Shown: piece by piece, positions 8,632 to 19,215 of the stretch
Position numbering within the stretch: position 1 is the stretch's first letter
How the letters are laid out: every line of letters begins with the position of its first letter
From: Taklimakanibacter albus
Lineage (GTDB): Bacteria > Pseudomonadota > Alphaproteobacteria > Rhizobiales > Aestuariivirgaceae
Assembly (NCBI RefSeq): GCF_016595235.1
Contig: NZ_JAENHL010000006.1
Coordinates: forward strand, 434,001-498,000
Length of the DNA: 64,000 bases
Direction of reading: 5' to 3'
Position numbers and translations under genes: made by a program
Notes under the pieces: generated by a model
Database searches by the model: none
What the model was told of the DNA's origin: nothing
What the model saw: only the letters and a program-made list of their open reading frames with translations

Positions 8632-9608
8632 GACGCGTGCGCGTGTGTTTGCTCGACGAGCGCCTTGGCGGCGATGTCGAAAGCGCCATATTGATCGATG
8701 AACATCTGCCGCGCGATCTCATGGGCGCGCTTCTCGCCGTTCACCGTGGCATTGCCGAAGCCTAAGCGAAGCTTCGCCCCGATCTGCGAGGAGAAATGCC
8801 AGGTATTGCCGCCTGGATTGCATTCAAGCACGTAGAGCTTTCCCGTATTTTGTTCGCGCAGGACATCTATCGCAAGCAGCGGTATCGACGCAAATGCCGC
8901 GTGTACCTTTTCGGCGAGGGCCAGTATGTCGGGTGCCTTCACCAGTTTACGGTCTTTGCCACCGCCTTGCGTGGCGATGATGGTGCGCTCGATCTCCGCA
9001 TCCGGCGCATCGAGCCCGCAGCGCGGGCTCTGCAGCGTTGAATGCCAGGAATAGAGGATCTTGCCGAACAGGGTCTCGACCCGGTGGAACGACGGGTAAG
9101 GGCCGGTATCGACGAATCTCTGCACCAGATAGCCTTGCCTGTCGCGGTGCAGGGGATGATCGGGCGGAAAATCATGTAGCCGCAGCTGCTCGATCCGGCG
9201 GCGCCGGAACAATTGCACGCCGTCGCCTTTGGACGTCAGATTCAAGTCCATGGGCTTGACGAGCACGAACTCGCCGAAGAGCAGGGGATCCAGCATCATG
9301 CCGAACTTGAAGGCGAGGGTGGGCGGTGTCGGTATGTCGGCCTTGCGGAAGATCTCATATTGCAGAAGCTTGTCGATGGGGACGTTCTTCAGAAGCTTGC
9401 CGCGTTTGATCCGCAGGTTGAATTTTCCGGCAAAGGCGACGACGAGCGTGGGTCTTTGCCATATCGCCGGCGGGAGCTGCGATCTCGACTCTATGCCGAT
9501 CGCATAGACATCGATATCGCGATCGAGGGCCACGACCTTCCGGCCGATTTCCGCGAAGTCCCGCTCATAGCGGGCGCCGCGATGAATCAGGATCAGATTT
9601 CTTTTCAT
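8628..9608 (-). CDS. ATP-grasp family protein of unknown substrate
   Basis: A 326-residue protein resembling RimK/glutathione-synthetase-like ligases. A non-conserved N-terminal Rossmann-like part (about 1-90) is followed by QYEIFRKADIPTPPTLAF and FVLVKPMDLNLTSKGDGV, the ATP-grasp lid and Lys-containing strand. Near residue 250 is LLAIDVLREQNTGKLYVLE, and then CNPGGNTWHF, the Mg-binding Glu/Asn end of the active site. The reaction would be ATP-dependent carboxylate-amine or thiol ligation, substrate unknown. No signal peptide. Its C-terminus ends in the intergenic repeat. The upstream neighbour encodes a Cys-rich exported protein 22 bp away, perhaps cotranscribed. Confidence 0.75.
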   Translation of the reverse strand: MKRNLILIHRGARYERDFAEIGRKVVALDRDIDVYAIGIESRSQLPPAIWQRPTLVVAFAGKFNLRIKRGKLLKNVPIDKLLQYEIFRKADIPTPPTLAFKFGMMLDPLLFGEFVLVKPMDLNLTSKGDGVQLFRRRRIEQLRLHDFPPDHPLHRDRQGYLVQRFVDTGPYPSFHRVETLFGKILYSWHSTLQSPRCGLDAPDAEIERTIIATQGGGKDRKLVKAPDILALAEKVHAAFASIPLLAIDVLREQNTGKLYVLECNPGGNTWHFSSQIGAKLRLGFGNATVNGEKRAHEIARQMFIDQYGAFDIAAKALVEQTHAHAS

Positions 9609-9630
9609 GCAAGCACTGTGAAACGGAGAG

Positions 9631-10110
9631 TCAGTCGGATTTGCGCCCCACCCGGTTCAGATAGGCGCGGATGCCGTGATAGTAGTTGACCAGGGCTTCC
9701 TTGTAGAGCGCGTCGGCCTTGTCGAAATCCGCCGGGGTGATCTTGTGCCGCTTGAGCTTGCGCAGGGAGGCATTGTAGGAGGCGATCGCCTGGCGGCGGC
9801 CGGCTTCCAGGAACTCTCGGAACTCCTCGAGCTGTCCGGGTCTCGGGTCGCCGAGCGCCATGTCCCTGAGCGACATGCCGTTCAGGGGATTGGCGCCGGG
9901 AACGGTGGCCCCGGTTCCTTCATAATCGACGATGGCAGGGCACATTCCGGGCGCCAGGCTGATCACCGCGCAGACCTTGCCGCAAGAGGCGGTGAGGCTC
10001 GTTTCGCAGCAATCGCAGAGGCCCACGGCCTCGGCCCGCTGAGCCGGTGCGAACAGGCCAAACCCAATCACAGCCGCAACCGCGGCTCCCCACAGCACAA
10101 AGCGCCCCAT
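9631..10110 (-). CDS. exported Cys-rich protein of unknown function
   Basis: A 159-residue protein not assigned to any family. It starts with a clear signal peptide (FVLWGAAVAAVIGFGLF, cleavage near AEA-V). The mature N-terminus has a cysteine cluster (GLCDCCETSLTASCGKVC, then GMCPAI), seven Cys within about 35 residues, suggesting disulfides or metal binding in the periplasm. The C-terminal half is charged and helical (about residues 90-155). It precedes the ATP-grasp gene on the same strand. One could imagine a substrate/modifier pair, but the sequence does not show this. Confidence 0.6.
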   Translation of the reverse strand: MGRFVLWGAAVAAVIGFGLFAPAQRAEAVGLCDCCETSLTASCGKVCAVISLAPGMCPAIVDYEGTGATVPGANPLNGMSLRDMALGDPRPGQLEEFREFLEAGRRQAIASYNASLRKLKRHKITPADFDKADALYKEALVNYYHGIRAYLNRVGRKSD

Positions 10111-10146
10111 TGCGTTCCCCTTTTGGCGTTTCTTGCCATTACCTTA

Positions 10147-10257
10147 GAGCAAACCCCGCCAAAGTTGAAGACTTTGGCGATAAGGGTTTGCTCCAAGGTG
10201 TTGATTTGGCGCGAATCCTCATCGGCGAAGTGAAGTCACTTCGCCGGGATGCGCGCT
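10147..10257. repeat. double-hairpin intergenic repeat, diverged copy 3
   Basis: Two stem-loops. The first (10147-10192) is in reverse orientation relative to copies 1 and 2: read on the minus strand it is GAGCAAACCC, bulge TTAT, CGCCAAAGT, loop, ACTTTGGCG, GGGTTTGCTC. The second (10210-10256) is a GCGCG/CGCGC outer stem with ATCC, bulge TCAT, CGGCGAAGTG, loop, CACTTCGCCG, GGAT. The bulge and inner stem resemble copies 1 and 2, while the outer stems differ but remain complementary. Confidence 0.8.
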
Positions 10258-10322
10258 AGCGGCAAATCTGGACGAGCGCAAAGACCGTTGACCGGCAGGG
10301 CCGGACCGGCTTGGATGCCGCC

Positions 10323-10784
10323 ATGACCGACGTGTTATTCTATCATCTCGAGCAGCAGCCGCTCGAACGTGTGCTGCCGCAGCTCCTCGAACGCACCATT
10401 GAACGAGGCTGGCGGGCCGTCGTGGAGACTGATTCGGATGAGCGGGTCGAGGCGCTCTCGACGCTGCTCTGGACCTATACGGAAGAAGGTTTCCTGCCGC
10501 ATGGCACCGCCCGTGACGGCCATGCCGAGAGCCAGCCGGTATGGATCACCGCTTCGCCCGAGAACCCGAATGGCGCCTCGGTGCGCTTTTTCGTCGGCGG
10601 CGTCGAGCCCGCCAATTACGACGGATTGGAGCGTGCGGTCCTGCTGTTCGATGGCGCCGACGCCGAATCGGTCGAGCGTGCGCGGCGCGTCTGGAAGGAC
10701 GCCCGTGGCCAGGGCCATGAGGTCAGCTACTGGCAGCAGGACGAACGCGGCCGCTGGCAGAACAAGGCGAAAGCCGCCTCCTAA
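10323..10784 (+). CDS. holC: DNA polymerase III chi subunit (HolC)
   Basis: A 153-residue protein matching HolC: MTDVLFYHLEQQPLERVLPQLLE at the N-terminus with the family pattern 'fY.l....le..L..Ll', then GWRAVVET and ALSTLLWTYTEEGFLPHG, which is the 'LW.f.d..FlPHG' segment. Further on are PVWIT and FFVGG, and a C-terminal 'Y.Q...G.W..KA' end (SYWQQDERGRWQNKA). Chi links the clamp loader to SSB at the replication fork. The ATG at 10323 matches the family start; a TTG at 10311 is less likely. In many rhizobia holC directly follows pepA; here about 6 kb of other genes separate them. Its stop overlaps the convergent protease gene by 4 bp. Confidence 0.88.
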   Translation: MTDVLFYHLEQQPLERVLPQLLERTIERGWRAVVETDSDERVEALSTLLWTYTEEGFLPHGTARDGHAESQPVWITASPENPNGASVRFFVGGVEPANYDGLERAVLLFDGADAESVERARRVWKDARGQGHEVSYWQQDERGRWQNKAKAAS

Positions 10785-11461
10785 AATCGGAGAATCCGGA
10801 TCCAGCGCGCCACATCGAACAGGCTGACCAGGGCCGCCGCGACATAGGTGAAAGCGGCGGCGCGCAGCACTTTCCGTGCGCCCTTCATGTCTTCCGGACG
10901 GATATAGTTTTCGAGCACCGGCAAGGCCCGCTTGAAGCTCGCATCGAATTCCGTCGGCAGCGTCACCAGGTGGATGACGATGGTCGAGGCCATGATCGCG
11001 AGTCCGGCAGCGAGCTCGAAGAGCAGCACTACCGGAGAGCGGACGAGGGCGAAGATGATCGGCGTGGCGAGGAGCAGGGCGCTGCCGACACGTTCGATGA
11101 CGATGCCATAGCGCACCAGCTTCTGGCGCAGATGCAAGGGGGCATAGCCCTGCGCATCCTGGAGGGCGTGCGCCGCCTCATGGGCGGCGACCGCGACGGC
11201 GGTGACGGACCTGCCTTCGAAATTGGCTTTGCCGAGTCGCACCGCCTTGTCGTCCGGGCTGTAATGATCGCCGGTTTCGACCATTTCCACCTTTACCTCG
11301 GTCAGCCCTGCCTCATCGAGCAGATGGCGGGCGAGCTCGCCGCCGGTGCCGGGAAAATCGGCGCGCTCACGCGCATGGCGCGCCATCGTGCTGCGGATCA
11401 ACAACTGCGGCACGAATATCAGGGCGAGGAGGGCGATGAAAGCGAGGGCGGCAAAGACCAT
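10781..11461 (-). CDS. membrane zinc metallopeptidase (YugP-like, neutral zinc metallopeptidase family)
   Basis: A 226-residue integral membrane protein. An N-terminal transmembrane helix (about residues 3-22) is followed by the zinc motif HEAAHALQDA near residue 93, with SVTAVAVAAHEAAH reading as the active-site helix. Further hydrophobic segments are near residues 125-165 and 200-220. This matches the YugP/putative membrane protease type 2 family, a little-studied group of HExxH membrane proteases. It is transcribed against holC and shares 4 bp at the stop. No functional partner is evident nearby. Confidence 0.85.
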   Translation of the reverse strand: MVFAALAFIALLALIFVPQLLIRSTMARHARERADFPGTGGELARHLLDEAGLTEVKVEMVETGDHYSPDDKAVRLGKANFEGRSVTAVAVAAHEAAHALQDAQGYAPLHLRQKLVRYGIVIERVGSALLLATPIIFALVRSPVVLLFELAAGLAIMASTIVIHLVTLPTEFDASFKRALPVLENYIRPEDMKGARKVLRAAAFTYVAAALVSLFDVARWIRILRF

Positions 11462-11585
11462 TTAGCGTGACGTTATATTGTTCATCCTTGGCAGAACTGT
11501 GCCGACCTGCGTAGCATGGCGTTCTTTACCTGAAGCATAGCCGAAACAATAACCTCAAGCCTAATCACGAACGGAGGAGACGACG

Positions 11586-12404
11586 ATGTGCGTACCTGGT
11601 TGCATGGCGACGGTTGCTGCAACAATTTCACGGCGCGGTTTGTTTCGCGCGGCGGGAGCGACGGCCTTTGTTGGCTCGATGTCGGCTTTCAGCCCGTTTG
11701 CGGCTCAGGCCGCGACGATGAGCTTTTCCAAGGTCGTTGACCTGACGCATGTCTTGACGCCGGACTTCCCCACGTTCACCGGCAAGCCGCAGCTGACCGT
11801 CGAAGTCCTGTACCGCTTCGAAAAGGACGGCTGGAACGAGAATCAGTGGCATCTGATCGAGCATACCGGCACCCATATGGACGCGCCGCTGCATTTTTCG
11901 ACCAACGGTCCCGATGCCTCGTCGATTCCGGCCGAGACGCTGGTGGCGCCGCTCTGCATCGTGAACATCGCCGAGCGTGCCGCCAAGGATCCCGACTCGC
12001 AGGTGACGGCCGACGACATCAAGGCCTGGGAGGCCAAGAACGGCGCGCTGCCGGATGGCGCCGCCGTGGCGATGAATTCGGGCTGGGACCAGCATGTGAA
12101 GACCGACAAGTTCCGCAATGCCGACAAGGACGGCGTCATGCATTTCCCCGGCTTCCATCCGGATGCGGCCGCCCTCCTGCTCGAGCGTAAGGTGGTCGGC
12201 ATCGTCGTCGACTCGCTGTCGCTCGACTACGGTGCCTCGAAGGATTTCGCCACGCATTATCGTTGGCTGCCGGCCGGACGCTGGGGTCTCGAATGCGCCG
12301 CCAATCTCGGCCAGCTGCCGGAGAAGGGGGCCGCCATCGTCGTCGGCGGCCCGAAGATCGCCGGCGCTACCGGCGGCATGACGCGCGCCTTCGCATTGCT
12401 CTGA
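11586..12404 (+). CDS. Tat-exported cyclase-family metal-dependent hydrolase (kynurenine-formamidase-like fold)
   Basis: A 272-residue protein of the cyclase superfamily (PF04199 type). The family motif HTGTHMDAPLHF at about residues 93-104 supplies the metal-binding His and Asp residues. Supporting segments are VVDLTHVLTPDFPTF near residue 50 and VGIVVDSLSLDYG near residue 205. The N-terminus contains a twin-arginine signal (ISRRGLFRAAG) followed by a hydrophobic stretch and FAAQA, so the enzyme is probably periplasmic. GGAGG stands just before the ATG. Family members hydrolyse formylkynurenine or cyclic amides; the substrate here is unknown. The gene appears monocistronic, ending at a hairpin shared with the ABC-F gene. 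Confidence 0.85.
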   Translation: MCVPGCMATVAATISRRGLFRAAGATAFVGSMSAFSPFAAQAATMSFSKVVDLTHVLTPDFPTFTGKPQLTVEVLYRFEKDGWNENQWHLIEHTGTHMDAPLHFSTNGPDASSIPAETLVAPLCIVNIAERAAKDPDSQVTADDIKAWEAKNGALPDGAAVAMNSGWDQHVKTDKFRNADKDGVMHFPGFHPDAAALLLERKVVGIVVDSLSLDYGASKDFATHYRWLPAGRWGLECAANLGQLPEKGAAIVVGGPKIAGATGGMTRAFALL

Positions 12405-12410
12405 AGTAAC

Positions 12411-12438
12411 AGGGCGGCCCTTTGTGTAGAGGGCCGCT

Positions 12439-12440
<2 letters not shown>
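12411..12440. terminator. bidirectional stem-loop between convergent genes
   Basis: AGGGCGGCCCT (12411-12421) pairs with AGGGCCGCTCT (12430-12440), 11 bp with one G-U pair and an 8-nt loop. It lies between the stop of the cyclase gene and the stop of the ABC-F gene, which it touches. No strong U-tract on either side. Confidence 0.6.
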
Positions 12441-14310
<1,870 letters not shown>

Positions 14311-14390
14311 GGGCGGGCTGTTTAGCCGCAATCTAAGCCATTGTCATTCTTTGGGTGCAGTGCACAATGCAACCCTAAAGGGGTGAGGAA

Positions 14391-17105
14391 ATGGCGGATA
14401 CGGCCCGGCATATTTTGCCTGTCGACGGGGGCTATGTGGACGAGATCACCGTCCTCCTGCGCGACCTGTTGCGCCGGGTGATCCGCGAGCGGGCGCCAAA
14501 GGTCCTCCCCATCATCGACAATCCGGAAGATGCCCGCGCCATCAAGCCTGAACTGCGCGCGCCGGCCCTCCAGGTCATCGGTATCTGGCTGCAACTTCTT
14601 AATATCGCGGAAGAAAATGCCGCGATGCGGTCCAGGCGCCGGCTCGAGACGATGGGTGGCAACGACCAGATCCTGGGCTCCTTCTCCAACGCTTTCGCCA
14701 ATATCGCGGCGGCCGGCGCCTCGGGCGAGCAGGTCGCAGAAGCGCTCGAGACGGCGGAGGCTGGTCCCACCATCACCGCGCATCCGACCGAAGCCAAGCG
14801 CGTGACGGTGCTCGAAATCCACCGCCGCATCTATTTGCGCCTCTATGATCTCGAAAGTCCGCGCTGGACGCCGCGCGAGCGCGAAGCCCTCATCCGGCAA
14901 TTGCGCAACGACATTGATCTTCTCTGGATGACGGGTGAGATCCGGCTCGAAAAGCCGACCGTCGAGGCGGAGGTCGCCTGGGGCCTGCATTTCTTCCGCG
15001 AAACCTTGTTCGAGCGCACGCCGCAACTCTGCGAATTGCTGGAAGGCGCCCTGGCGCGTCATTATCCTGAACAGCCGATCCGCGTGCGCCCGCCCATCCG
15101 GTTCTATTCCTGGATCGGCGGCGATAGGGACGGCAATCCCTATGTCACCGCGGCGACGACACGCTTCGCCTTGCAGGAAAATGCCAAGGCGGCGATCGAG
15201 CGTCTCGACAAGCGCCTCGAATATCTGGCGCAGACCGTTTCGGTTTCCGAGCAGGAAGCCGATGTGCCGGAAGCCTTCCGTGCCCGCGTGACCCGCGAGA
15301 TTACCAATGCCGCTGACGAAACGCTCGTCCAGCGCAATCCGGGCGAGCCTTTCCGGCAGTATTTCGCGGCCTTGCGGGCGCGGCTCGCTGCAACCCGCAG
15401 TCCAGATGAGTATGCCGGGCGCAAGGCCTTTGCCAGTCCGGAAGAACTCGCCGAGGCGATCCATCATGCCGAGCGGGCGCTGGCGCAGATGCATGCGACA
15501 TCGATCGCCGCCTACACCATCAGGCCGGTGCGCTGGGAGGTCGATATCTTCGGCTTCCGAACCGTGAGCCTCGACATGCGGCAGAACACGACGGTCATCA
15601 ACCGCGTGCTGACCGAGCTGTGGCAGAAATTCAACCCGACCGCCAAGCGCGAGCCGCCCAAGTCCGATTCACCCGAATGGGCGAAGTGGGTGACGAGCGA
15701 GCTCAAGCGGCCGATGGGGTTCCTGCCGCTGTTCCAGGGGCTGTCGGACGAGGCGCGCGAAACGCTCGACCTCCTGAGTCTGATCCGCTCGTCCCTCGAC
15801 GGTGCCGACCAGCGGGCGACCGGCGCCTTTGTGCTGTCGATGACGCGCAGCGCCACCGACATTCTGGGCCTTTATCTGCTCGCCAAGTATAGCGGCCTTT
15901 TCACCGATGCGGCTTCCCGTGGAATCTGCCGTCTCGCCATCGTGCCGCTCTTCGAAACCATCGACGATTTGCAGCGCGCCCCCGGCATCATGGAGGAGCT
16001 GTTCAAGATTCCGATGGTGCGCCGCACGGTGAAGTCGCTGGGCGGGCGCCAGGAGATCATGCTCGGCTATTCCGACTCCAACAAGGATGGCGGCTTCTTC
16101 TGCGCCAGCTTCGAGCTTTACGAGACGCAGCGCCGCCTGGTTCAAGTCGCGCGCGGCGCCGGCATAGAAATCAGCTTCTTCCACGGCCGCGGCGGCTCGG
16201 TGAGCCGGGGCGGGGCGCCGACCGGGCGCGCCGTGGCCGCCCAGCCCGCCGGCACCATTGGCGGGCGGATGCGCGTCACCGAGCAGGGCGAGGTCGTCTC
16301 GTCCAAATTCGCCAATCGCGGCACGGCGCTTTATCAGCTCGAGGTGCTGGCTTCGAGCGTGCTGGTGCATACGCTCAAATCGGCGAAGGAAAGCGAATTG
16401 CGCCTGGTGCCGGAACATCAGGCGGCGGTCGAGGCCATTTCATCGGCCTCCTTCACGGCCTATCGCGGTCTCGCCGAGGATCCGGGCCTCATGGACTATT
16501 TCCAGGCGGCGAGCCCGGTCGAGGAACTGTCGCTGCTCAAGATGGGGTCGCGCCCGGCACGCCGTTTCGGCGCCAAGGGTGTTGAAGATCTGCGCGCCAT
16601 TCCTTGGGTCTTCGCCTGGAGCCAGAACCGCCATGTCATCACCGGCTGGTACGGGCTGGGCTCCGGGCTCGACCGTTATATCGCCGAGAAGGGCGACGCC
16701 GGCCTGGCGCAGCTCAAGGAGATGTTCGTGCGTTCGCGCGGCTTCCGGCTCGCCATCGACGAGGTCGAGAAGTCGCTTTATCTCGCCGACATGGAGATCG
16801 CCGCCCTTTATGCCGGGCTGGTTCCCGACCGTAAGGCGGCCAAACGCATCCTGGGCCTCGTCCAGACCGAGCATGCCTTGACGCGCGAACGTGTCCTGCA
16901 GCTTTCCGGCGCCAATGGTCTGTGCGCCCGTTTTCCCGGCTTCCGCCGCCGTCTCGACCGGGTGCGCCCGATGATCGACCAGGCCAATCGCTGGCAGGTC
17001 GATCTGCTCAAGGATGCGCGCGCCGGGAGGCCTTCGGACAAGGCGCTGACGCCTTTGCTGATGACGATGAATTGCATCGCCGCCGGGCTGGGGTGGACAG
17101 GCTGA
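14391..17105 (+). CDS. ppc: phosphoenolpyruvate carboxylase
   Basis: A 904-residue cytoplasmic enzyme making oxaloacetate from PEP and bicarbonate, replenishing the TCA cycle. The catalytic His motif TITAHPTEAKR is near residue 128. Other conserved stretches are SWIGGDRDGNPYVT near residue 240, LGYSDSNKDGGF near residue 558, and FFHGRGGSVSRGGAPTGRA near residue 596, which carries the phosphate-binding and catalytic Arg/His residues. Length is normal. AGGGGTGAGGAA ends directly before the ATG. It is divergent from the ABC-F gene, with about 80 bp for both promoters, and is followed after 58 bp by an amino-acid importer. Confidence 0.96.
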   Translation: MADTARHILPVDGGYVDEITVLLRDLLRRVIRERAPKVLPIIDNPEDARAIKPELRAPALQVIGIWLQLLNIAEENAAMRSRRRLETMGGNDQILGSFSNAFANIAAAGASGEQVAEALETAEAGPTITAHPTEAKRVTVLEIHRRIYLRLYDLESPRWTPREREALIRQLRNDIDLLWMTGEIRLEKPTVEAEVAWGLHFFRETLFERTPQLCELLEGALARHYPEQPIRVRPPIRFYSWIGGDRDGNPYVTAATTRFALQENAKAAIERLDKRLEYLAQTVSVSEQEADVPEAFRARVTREITNAADETLVQRNPGEPFRQYFAALRARLAATRSPDEYAGRKAFASPEELAEAIHHAERALAQMHATSIAAYTIRPVRWEVDIFGFRTVSLDMRQNTTVINRVLTELWQKFNPTAKREPPKSDSPEWAKWVTSELKRPMGFLPLFQGLSDEARETLDLLSLIRSSLDGADQRATGAFVLSMTRSATDILGLYLLAKYSGLFTDAASRGICRLAIVPLFETIDDLQRAPGIMEELFKIPMVRRTVKSLGGRQEIMLGYSDSNKDGGFFCASFELYETQRRLVQVARGAGIEISFFHGRGGSVSRGGAPTGRAVAAQPAGTIGGRMRVTEQGEVVSSKFANRGTALYQLEVLASSVLVHTLKSAKESELRLVPEHQAAVEAISSASFTAYRGLAEDPGLMDYFQAASPVEELSLLKMGSRPARRFGAKGVEDLRAIPWVFAWSQNRHVITGWYGLGSGLDRYIAEKGDAGLAQLKEMFVRSRGFRLAIDEVEKSLYLADMEIAALYAGLVPDRKAAKRILGLVQTEHALTRERVLQLSGANGLCARFPGFRRRLDRVRPMIDQANRWQVDLLKDARAGRPSDKALTPLLMTMNCIAAGLGWTG

Positions 17106-17163
17106 TCTTGCCCAAGCTCCTCCGGCATGATCTAGTGATGCAAAATATAACGGAGGAAGCCTG

Positions 17164-18021
17164 ATGAAGTTCGACAAACGGAGTTTTCTGGCTGCCGCGG
17201 CCATGGCCGCGCTGGCCTCATTCTCGATGCCCGCCGTTGCCGCCAATATGATCGGCAATTGCGAAGTGACGGGCGAGAAGGGATCGATCCCGATTGCCAA
17301 TCCGGCCAAAGCCGGACAGTTCACAGTCGTGGTGTCGCTGCCGGCGCCGATCTGGTGGAATGGCGACACACCGGAAAGTATCAAGGACGGCATGGAATAT
17401 TGTTTCGCCGCCGAGATCGCCTGGCGCGCGGGTTATGACAAATTCGAGCTCGTCAATGTCGGCTGGGATCCGCTGGTCACTGGCCAAGTGACGGATTTCG
17501 ATCTGGCGATTTCCGAGATCTCGATCACCGACGCACGCAAGAAGGTCGTGGACTTCTCCATTCCTTATTTCAGCTCGGATATTGGTGTTCTTGTCCGCGC
17601 GGACGCGCCGGTCGATGGAACGACGATCAAGGATAAGACGGTGGGCGTGCAGCAGGCGACCACGGGTGCCAGTTTCGTGGCCGATGTGCTGAAGCATCCG
17701 GCGGACAAGACCCAGGTCTATCCGGATCAGGGCGACATGTTTACCGCACTCGCGGCCGGCCAGATCGATGCCGCCGTCACCGACACTTCGATCGTGCTCG
17801 CCGAGGAAGTGAAGACCAAGGGCCAGCATGTGGTGGCCGGCCAATACAAGACCGGCGAAAGCTACGGCGCCATCTATCCCAAGGGCGGCGCCAATAATGC
17901 GACGCTCGACAAGATCATCAAGTCGATCATCGACGATGGCACCATATCGAAGCTTGCCGATAAATATCTGGCGGCCGTCTGGGGCAAGGATCCGGCCAAG
18001 GTTCCGTATTTCACACCCTGA
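17164..18021 (+). CDS. periplasmic amino-acid-type substrate-binding protein (SBP_bac_3)
   Basis: A 285-residue binding protein with a signal peptide (RSFLAAAAMAALASFSMPAVAA, seen at residues 6-27) and the type 3 solute-binding fold. Markers are FDLAISEISITDARKKVVDFS, the usual lobe-1 to lobe-2 hinge, IPYFSSDIGVLV, and ALAAGQIDAAVTDTSI near residue 198. GGAGGAAG precedes the ATG. Two Cys (NCEV and YCFA) may form a disulfide. It opens an operon with the permease and ATPase that follow. Ligand not predictable; polar amino acids are usual for the family. Confidence 0.9.
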   Translation: MKFDKRSFLAAAAMAALASFSMPAVAANMIGNCEVTGEKGSIPIANPAKAGQFTVVVSLPAPIWWNGDTPESIKDGMEYCFAAEIAWRAGYDKFELVNVGWDPLVTGQVTDFDLAISEISITDARKKVVDFSIPYFSSDIGVLVRADAPVDGTTIKDKTVGVQQATTGASFVADVLKHPADKTQVYPDQGDMFTALAAGQIDAAVTDTSIVLAEEVKTKGQHVVAGQYKTGESYGAIYPKGGANNATLDKIIKSIIDDGTISKLADKYLAAVWGKDPAKVPYFTP

Positions 18022-18035
18022 CGGACTCTGGAACG

Positions 18036-19214
18036 GTGAGCGATATCGCAGCTAAGGAAAGAGTGGGCGGCGCGCTGCCCACTCTCCCGGCACGAACCGA
18101 CGGACTTTCCCTCGCCGCTTTGCTGTTCGCAGGCTTCTGCGTGCTCTGCGCCTGGGGGGCGACGCGCACCGTCGCGTCGGCGCTCGATCATCTGCAGATC
18201 GAGCGAGGCGCCGGCTGGTCGATCGTCTTCTTTCTAGTGATCGCCGCAACCGCGATCCTGTTCTGGCCGGCGGCGCGCTCCTGGAGCTTCTCCAGCCGCG
18301 CCCGCCAGGCGCTTTCGACCAACAATATCGTCGAGGCGCGCATTGATGCGGCAGCGGCGCGCGAATGGTCCTATCTGACTTTCGGCTGGGGCGCGACGTC
18401 CCTGGTGCTCCTCGCTTTCGCCAGCTTCATCATGGCGAACAATGCCGGGGTCGGCAAAACCTTCTTCTACCTGCCGTTGATCGCCGAGAAATGGGATCTG
18501 GTGCTCCGGGCCTTCTGGAACAACATCAAGATCTTCGTCATTGCCGAGATCCTGGTGCTGATCTGGGGGCTGGTGGTGGCGATCGCGCGCCTGATGCCGG
18601 GGCCGGCCGGACGTCCCGTTCGTCTCCTGGCGATCGCCTATTGCGACATTTTTCGCGGCCTTCCGGCGATCTTGACGCTTTATCTCGTCGGCTTCGGTCT
18701 GCCGATCTCCGGTCTGCCGGATCTGATCGTCCCGCCCATCGTCGGCCTGTTCGTCAATTTCGACGGCATGACGGCGGCCGAGATCAAGCAATTCACCCGC
18801 ATCCCGCTCACCTGGTATTGCATCCTCGCTTTGACACTGACTTACGGCGCCTATGTCGCCGAGGTCTATCGCGCCGGCATCGACAGCATCCATCCAAGCC
18901 AATGGGCGGCGTCGCGCTCGCTCGGCCTTTCTTATCTGCAGACGCTGCGTTATGTGATCGTGCCGCAAGCGGTGCGCCGCATCATGGCGCCGCTGCTCAA
19001 CGATTTCATCGGCCTGCAGAAAGATACGGCACTCGTCCAGGTCATCGGCGTCGTCGACGGCTTCAACCAGGCGCGCATGATCGCGTCCAATGCCTTCAAT
19101 CTGTCGGCGGTGACGATCATCGCCATCATCTTCGTGCTCATCACCATACCGCAGGCGCGCTTCGTCGACCGGCTGGTAGAGCGCGACCAGGCGCGCATGC
19201 GGGCGGCGAGCTGA
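18036..19214 (+). CDS. amino-acid ABC transporter permease (HisMQ/GlnP family) with extended N-terminus
   Basis: A 392-residue inner-membrane permease, longer than the roughly 220-residue GlnP type. Residues 1-140 hold extra transmembrane segments (about 27-45 and 60-80, and again near 115-140). The conserved permease domain follows, ending with the cytoplasmic coupling loop GIDSIHPSQWAASRSLGLS and QKDTALVQVIGVVD. A GTG at 18036 is the start, 14 bp after the binding-protein stop, with a weak ribosome site. The long form resembles the second permease of glutamate/aspartate-type systems. Only one permease is encoded, so it likely works as a homodimer. Confidence 0.9.
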   Translation: MSDIAAKERVGGALPTLPARTDGLSLAALLFAGFCVLCAWGATRTVASALDHLQIERGAGWSIVFFLVIAATAILFWPAARSWSFSSRARQALSTNNIVEARIDAAAAREWSYLTFGWGATSLVLLAFASFIMANNAGVGKTFFYLPLIAEKWDLVLRAFWNNIKIFVIAEILVLIWGLVVAIARLMPGPAGRPVRLLAIAYCDIFRGLPAILTLYLVGFGLPISGLPDLIVPPIVGLFVNFDGMTAAEIKQFTRIPLTWYCILALTLTYGAYVAEVYRAGIDSIHPSQWAASRSLGLSYLQTLRYVIVPQAVRRIMAPLLNDFIGLQKDTALVQVIGVVDGFNQARMIASNAFNLSAVTIIAIIFVLITIPQARFVDRLVERDQARMRAAS

Positions 19215-19215
19215 C

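Noticed and set aside
11470-11480. CGTTATATTG near 11470 as a second Mo-box
   Set aside because: Only one half site; no complementary half at the right spacing.
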